A program made the translations under genes and the position numbers. A stretch of DNA of 9,239 bases from assembly GCA_021806765.1 (NCBI GenBank), contig JAJZQR010000204.1:1-9239 (forward strand). The letters run 5' to 3'. The stretch comes from Chloroflexota bacterium. Lineage in GTDB: Bacteria > Chloroflexota > UBA6077. The notes below the pieces were generated by a model. The model was not told the DNA's origin. It was given only the letters and a program-made list of their open reading frames with translations, and did no database searches. This document shows positions 7,165 through 9,239 of the stretch, piece after piece. Each line of letters begins with the position of its first letter. Position 1 is the first letter of the stretch.

Positions 7165-7174
7165 ACAGATACTC

Positions 7175-8179
7175 CTACCAGTACTGTTCCTTGTTCTTCC
7201 GGTAGTAATCCACCGTGATCCGGAGCCCCTCCCGCAGCGAGGTTCGGGGCTCCCAGCCCAGGGATTCTCGGATCTTGTCGTAATCGGAGTAGACGCTGCC
7301 GATGTCGATGGAGGCCTTCTCGGGAGGGAACGGGACCAGGCGGTAACTACCTCCGCCCACCACCTCCAACAGGGTCTCCACGAACTCCTTCAGGCTGATA
7401 GGGCCGGCACCACCTACGTTGAAGAACTCCCCATCGGCGGCGGGATGGGCACCGGCCATGAGGAAAGCCTCCACGGCATCGTCGACGAAGGCGAAATCCC
7501 TCGTCTGGCTGCCGTCGCCGAAGAGAAGGATCTCCTCCCCATCGATAGCCTGCCGGATGAACCAGGGAATGAAGCCCTGGCGGTTGTGCTTCATTAACTG
7601 GCGAGGGCCGTAGCTGTTGGTGAGCCTCAGCGACGCCGCCCGAATCCCGTAAACGTTGTTATACAGGATGTGGTACCACTCACCGGCCATCTTGTTGATC
7701 CCGTTCACGTCGGTGGGGCGCTTGGGGTGCATCTCGTCCACGGGGAGACGGAGGGGCTTACCGTAGATCTGCCGCGTGCTGGCATACACCAGCTTGACCT
7801 TGGGGTTGAACTTGCGGCAGGCCTCGAGGATCGAGAGCTGGGCCCTGCAGTTGATCTCCAGGTCGGTGTAGGGGTCTCGCATGCTGTCGATGTGGCTGAC
7901 CTGGCCGGCCAGGTTGAAGATGACCTCCTGCCAGCGGACCAGGTAGTCCATGCTGTTCTCGTCGCGGATGTCGGCGATGTTGACCCGCAGCCTGTCCTGG
8001 ATGTCGGCAACGTTGAAGAGGTTGCCACCGTAGTCGGGAACGAGGGAGTCCACCAGCAGGACGTCGGCGCCCAGATCCACCAACCAGCGGGCCAGGTTGC
8101 TCCCCAGGAAGCCCAATCCCCCGGTGATCAGGACGGAGCGCCCCCGGTAGAAGCTCTCGTAGGCACCCCGGGAGGTCAT
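7175..8179 (-). CDS. NAD-dependent nucleotide-sugar epimerase/dehydratase (extended SDR)
   Basis: A 334-residue Rossmann-fold sugar nucleotide enzyme. The start at 8179 forms an ATGA overlap with the GT2 stop and has GAGGAG just upstream (8182-8187, only 2 nt away). A longer in-frame start at 8254 would lie inside the GT2 gene. Visible motifs are GGLGFLG (20-26) for the dinucleotide, D44 at the end of beta-2 (favours NAD), D70-I-R-D73, NLAGQVSH (89-96), the Ser/Thr site in YASTRQIYG (132-140), [10 protein letters not shown] (185-194) and [15 protein letters not shown] (220-234). At the YxxxK site the sequence is N159-G-I-N-K163: the Lys is present but the catalytic Tyr position is Asn. The fold and sugar-nucleotide role are clear. 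The exact reaction (4-epimerase, 4,6-dehydratase, reductase) cannot be read, and the Asn makes standard Tyr-based catalysis uncertain. Confidence 0.88.
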   Translation of the reverse strand: MTSRGAYESFYRGRSVLITGGLGFLGSNLARWLVDLGADVLLVDSLVPDYGGNLFNVADIQDRLRVNIADIRDENSMDYLVRWQEVIFNLAGQVSHIDSMRDPYTDLEINCRAQLSILEACRKFNPKVKLVYASTRQIYGKPLRLPVDEMHPKRPTDVNGINKMAGEWYHILYNNVYGIRAASLRLTNSYGPRQLMKHNRQGFIPWFIRQAIDGEEILLFGDGSQTRDFAFVDDAVEAFLMAGAHPAADGEFFNVGGAGPISLKEFVETLLEVVGGGSYRLVPFPPEKASIDIGSVYSDYDKIRESLGWEPRTSLREGLRITVDYYRKNKEQYW

Positions 8180-8928
8180 TGCTCCTCTCTCGCGACTGCC
8201 GCCGCCTCGGTCCGGCTCTGGCCCAAGCTTTTCTCCAGCACCAGCTCGCGCCACAGCTTGATCAGATCCACACCAACTCGGAAGACCCGGCGGAAGTTGA
8301 AGAACTGCGACTGACCGTAGGCCCTGTGGAAGTGGCTCACCGGCACCTGGGCGATGGTGAAGCCGGCATCCTGTACCTTCTTCATCATCTCCACGCAGAT
8401 GACGCCGCTGTTCCGCTCCAGATGCACCTTGTCGAAGACGCCCCGACGGAACAGCCGGAAGTCACAGTCGGTATCCCGGACCTTCAGCCCAAAGGCCGTC
8501 TTCACCGTCCAGTGATACAGCTTGCCGATGATCACCCGGTGCAGGGGATCGGAACGCTTCACCTTGTAGCCGTTGACCACATCTACCTCGGGCGTCAACG
8601 CCTTCAGAAGCAGCACCATCTCCCGGGGATCGTACTGGGCATCACCATCGGTGTAGAAGATCAAGTCCTTGCTGGCGTTGGCGAAACCGCTCCGGAGGGC
8701 CCCACCGTAACCGCGGTTCTTCTCGTGGTGCACCACTCTCAACCGCGGGTAGCTGCGCTTCAACTCCTCCAGCACTGCCGCTGTGTGGTCGCTGCTGCCG
8801 TCGTTGACCACGACGATCTCGTAGTCATCGCTCGCGGAGCGAAGCGTCATATCGGCAGCGATAACCATGCTGGGGATGGTGCCTGCATCGTTGTAGGCAG
8901 GGAAGAACGCAGAGATACTAGGTCTCAT
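8176..8928 (-). CDS. family 2 glycosyltransferase, DPM1-like (polyprenyl-phosphate sugar synthase type)
   Basis: A 250-residue GT-A fold inverting glycosyltransferase. Starting at ATG 8928, the protein opens with the family entry SISAFFPAYND (P10-A-Y-N13). It has the nucleotide-binding NDGSSD (N42-D47, key D43), the lid-region NRGYGGALRSG (71-81) and the metal-binding TDGDAQYD (D94, D96). A conserved DTDCDFRLFRR segment follows at 152-162. There is no C-terminal membrane segment, so it resembles soluble DPM1 rather than ArnC or CsbB, and probably acts at the inner face of the membrane. Family knowledge suggests transfer from an NDP-sugar to a polyprenyl phosphate; the sugar here is unknown. 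It overlaps the next gene by ATGA. An in-frame ATG at 9021 would add 31 residues (MKRVLQVDLL...) that look unlike the family and lack an RBS. A simple transferase for a polysaccharide chain remains possible. Confidence 0.88.
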   Translation of the reverse strand: MRPSISAFFPAYNDAGTIPSMVIAADMTLRSASDDYEIVVVNDGSSDHTAAVLEELKRSYPRLRVVHHEKNRGYGGALRSGFANASKDLIFYTDGDAQYDPREMVLLLKALTPEVDVVNGYKVKRSDPLHRVIIGKLYHWTVKTAFGLKVRDTDCDFRLFRRGVFDKVHLERNSGVICVEMMKKVQDAGFTIAQVPVSHFHRAYGQSQFFNFRRVFRVGVDLIKLWRELVLEKSLGQSRTEAAAVAREEQ

Positions 8929-8938
8929 TACCTCGTGG

Positions 8939-8944
8939 CTCCTT
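8939..8944 (-). promoter_or_regulatory. ribosome binding site that decides the GT2 start
   Basis: AAGGAG lies 10 nt before the ATG at 8928. The in-frame ATG 93 nt further upstream (9021) is preceded by a C-run with no purine-rich Shine-Dalgarno sequence. The site therefore favours the shorter protein, which also begins where the family normally begins. Confidence 0.55.
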
Positions 8945-9058
8945 CGTTCGACGCTGGCATCCCGCCCCAGAAGAGCCGGTGAGGCCCTTCGCAGCAGATC
9001 AACCTGGAGAACGCGCTTCATGAGGGGGGACGGCCAACCGCTTACTCAGGCTTTTCGA

Positions 9059-9088
9059 ATTATAGCACGAGGTTAAAGGCAATGCGAA
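9059..9088 (-). promoter_or_regulatory. sigma-70-like promoter of the sugar operon
   Basis: On the minus strand a perfect TATAAT -10 box lies at 9059-9064. An 18-nt spacer separates it from TTCGCA at 9083-9088, which matches the TTGACA consensus at 4 of 6 positions. The surrounding bases (9051-9083) are clearly more A/T-rich than the rest of the window. Transcription would start near 9052, about 125 nt before the preferred GT2 start at 8928. No other comparable box was seen ahead of the downstream genes, which fits one main promoter for the operon. Confidence 0.6.
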
Positions 9089-9091
9089 CTG

Positions 9092-9238
9092 TCACCCCGC
9101 CGGCGGGACCTCCTGGTCCCAGAAGCCCCGGGGGCGGGGTCGCGGGTTCCCCCGACGGGCAGAGCATTGGGTGAGTGGCGGCTCGGGGCGGAGAGGGCAT
9201 CGAGCGCACTCCTCCCAGGTCACGGGCTCGCCGGGCTC
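9092..9238 (-). CDS. possible C-terminal tail of an upstream protein, cut by the window edge
   Basis: Reading the minus strand from the right edge, one frame stays open for 48 codons and stops at TGA (9092-9094), just before the operon promoter. The visible peptide contains the stretch PVTWEECARCPLRPEPPL followed by another Cys, so three cysteines in a C-x2-C...C arrangement, which could be a metal-binding tail. A second frame is also open from the edge down to a TAA at 9061-9063 but is only a G/P/R-rich string, which shows how weak an open frame is as evidence at this GC content. I do not recognise a family. The last part of the frame runs over a small palindrome (9105-9120), so the end may be repeat-derived. 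It may equally be non-coding upstream DNA. Confidence 0.22.
   Translation of the reverse strand, partial: EPGEPVTWEECARCPLRPEPPLTQCSARRGNPRPRPRGFWDQEVPPAG
9105..9120. repeat. small GC-rich hairpin upstream of the operon promoter
   Basis: GGGACC and GGTCCC form a perfect 6-bp stem around a TCCT loop. The flanking bases (about 9095-9140) are also rich in G/C palindromic words. There is no T-run on either strand, so it is not a convincing intrinsic terminator for an upstream gene. Confidence 0.4.
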
Positions 9239-9239
9239 T

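Noticed and set aside
7670..8982. Long plus-strand frames opposite the SDR and GT2 genes
   Set aside because: They are V/G/H/Q-rich antisense translations of conserved enzymes, with no independent support.
9082..9177. Short divergent plus-strand ORF starting at the ATG at 9082
   Set aside because: Only about 31 codons of G/P-rich sequence, no RBS, and it runs through palindromic DNA beside the promoter.

Overview
This window is a high-GC bacterial segment in which every convincing gene lies on the minus strand, read right to left. I see no rRNA, tRNA, CRISPR array or transposase. The style (high GC, TATAAT-type promoter, many short G/C-rich palindromes and heptanucleotide tandem repeats, YfhO-type membrane protein, DegT/SDR/GT2 sugar genes) suggests an environmental bacterium, possibly Chloroflexota. 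That taxonomic call is inference and weak.

Layout in order of transcription: a possible gene tail at the right edge (9092-9238, weak); a promoter (9059-9088); a soluble DPM1-like family 2 glycosyltransferase (8176-8928); an extended SDR nucleotide-sugar epimerase/dehydratase (7175-8179, ATGA overlap with the GT2); a DegT/DnrJ/EryC1 PLP aminotransferase (6033-7124); a class I SAM methyltransferase (5061-5936); a large exported GH36-like glycoside hydrolase with an NPCBM domain (2048-5068, 8-nt overlap with the methyltransferase); and a YfhO-type GT-C membrane protein that starts at 2048 (TGATG overlap with the hydrolase) and runs off the left edge. The last gene is one uninterrupted frame of 682 codons.

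The six genes look like one operon for making and attaching a modified sugar. The SDR, aminotransferase and methyltransferase would build an amino (possibly methylated) sugar. The GT2 could load a sugar onto a polyprenyl phosphate, and the YfhO-like protein could transfer it outside the membrane, as in the CsbB/YfhO pair of Firmicutes. The exported hydrolase would act on an extracytoplasmic glycan. The pathway order and acceptor are inference.

The most unusual signal is that short repeats have entered the coding sequences and gene junctions of this operon. A 57-bp double palindrome and a second hairpin lie in frame inside an oversized loop of the YfhO-like protein. A four-copy heptad array and a GC hairpin lie in its N-terminal extension. 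A pair of inverted heptad arrays encodes the odd C-terminal tail of the methyltransferase and supplies the start codon of the hydrolase. Palindromes of similar style also fill both longer intergenic gaps. This resembles in-frame palindromic element insertion as described in Rickettsia, here together with heptad repeats.
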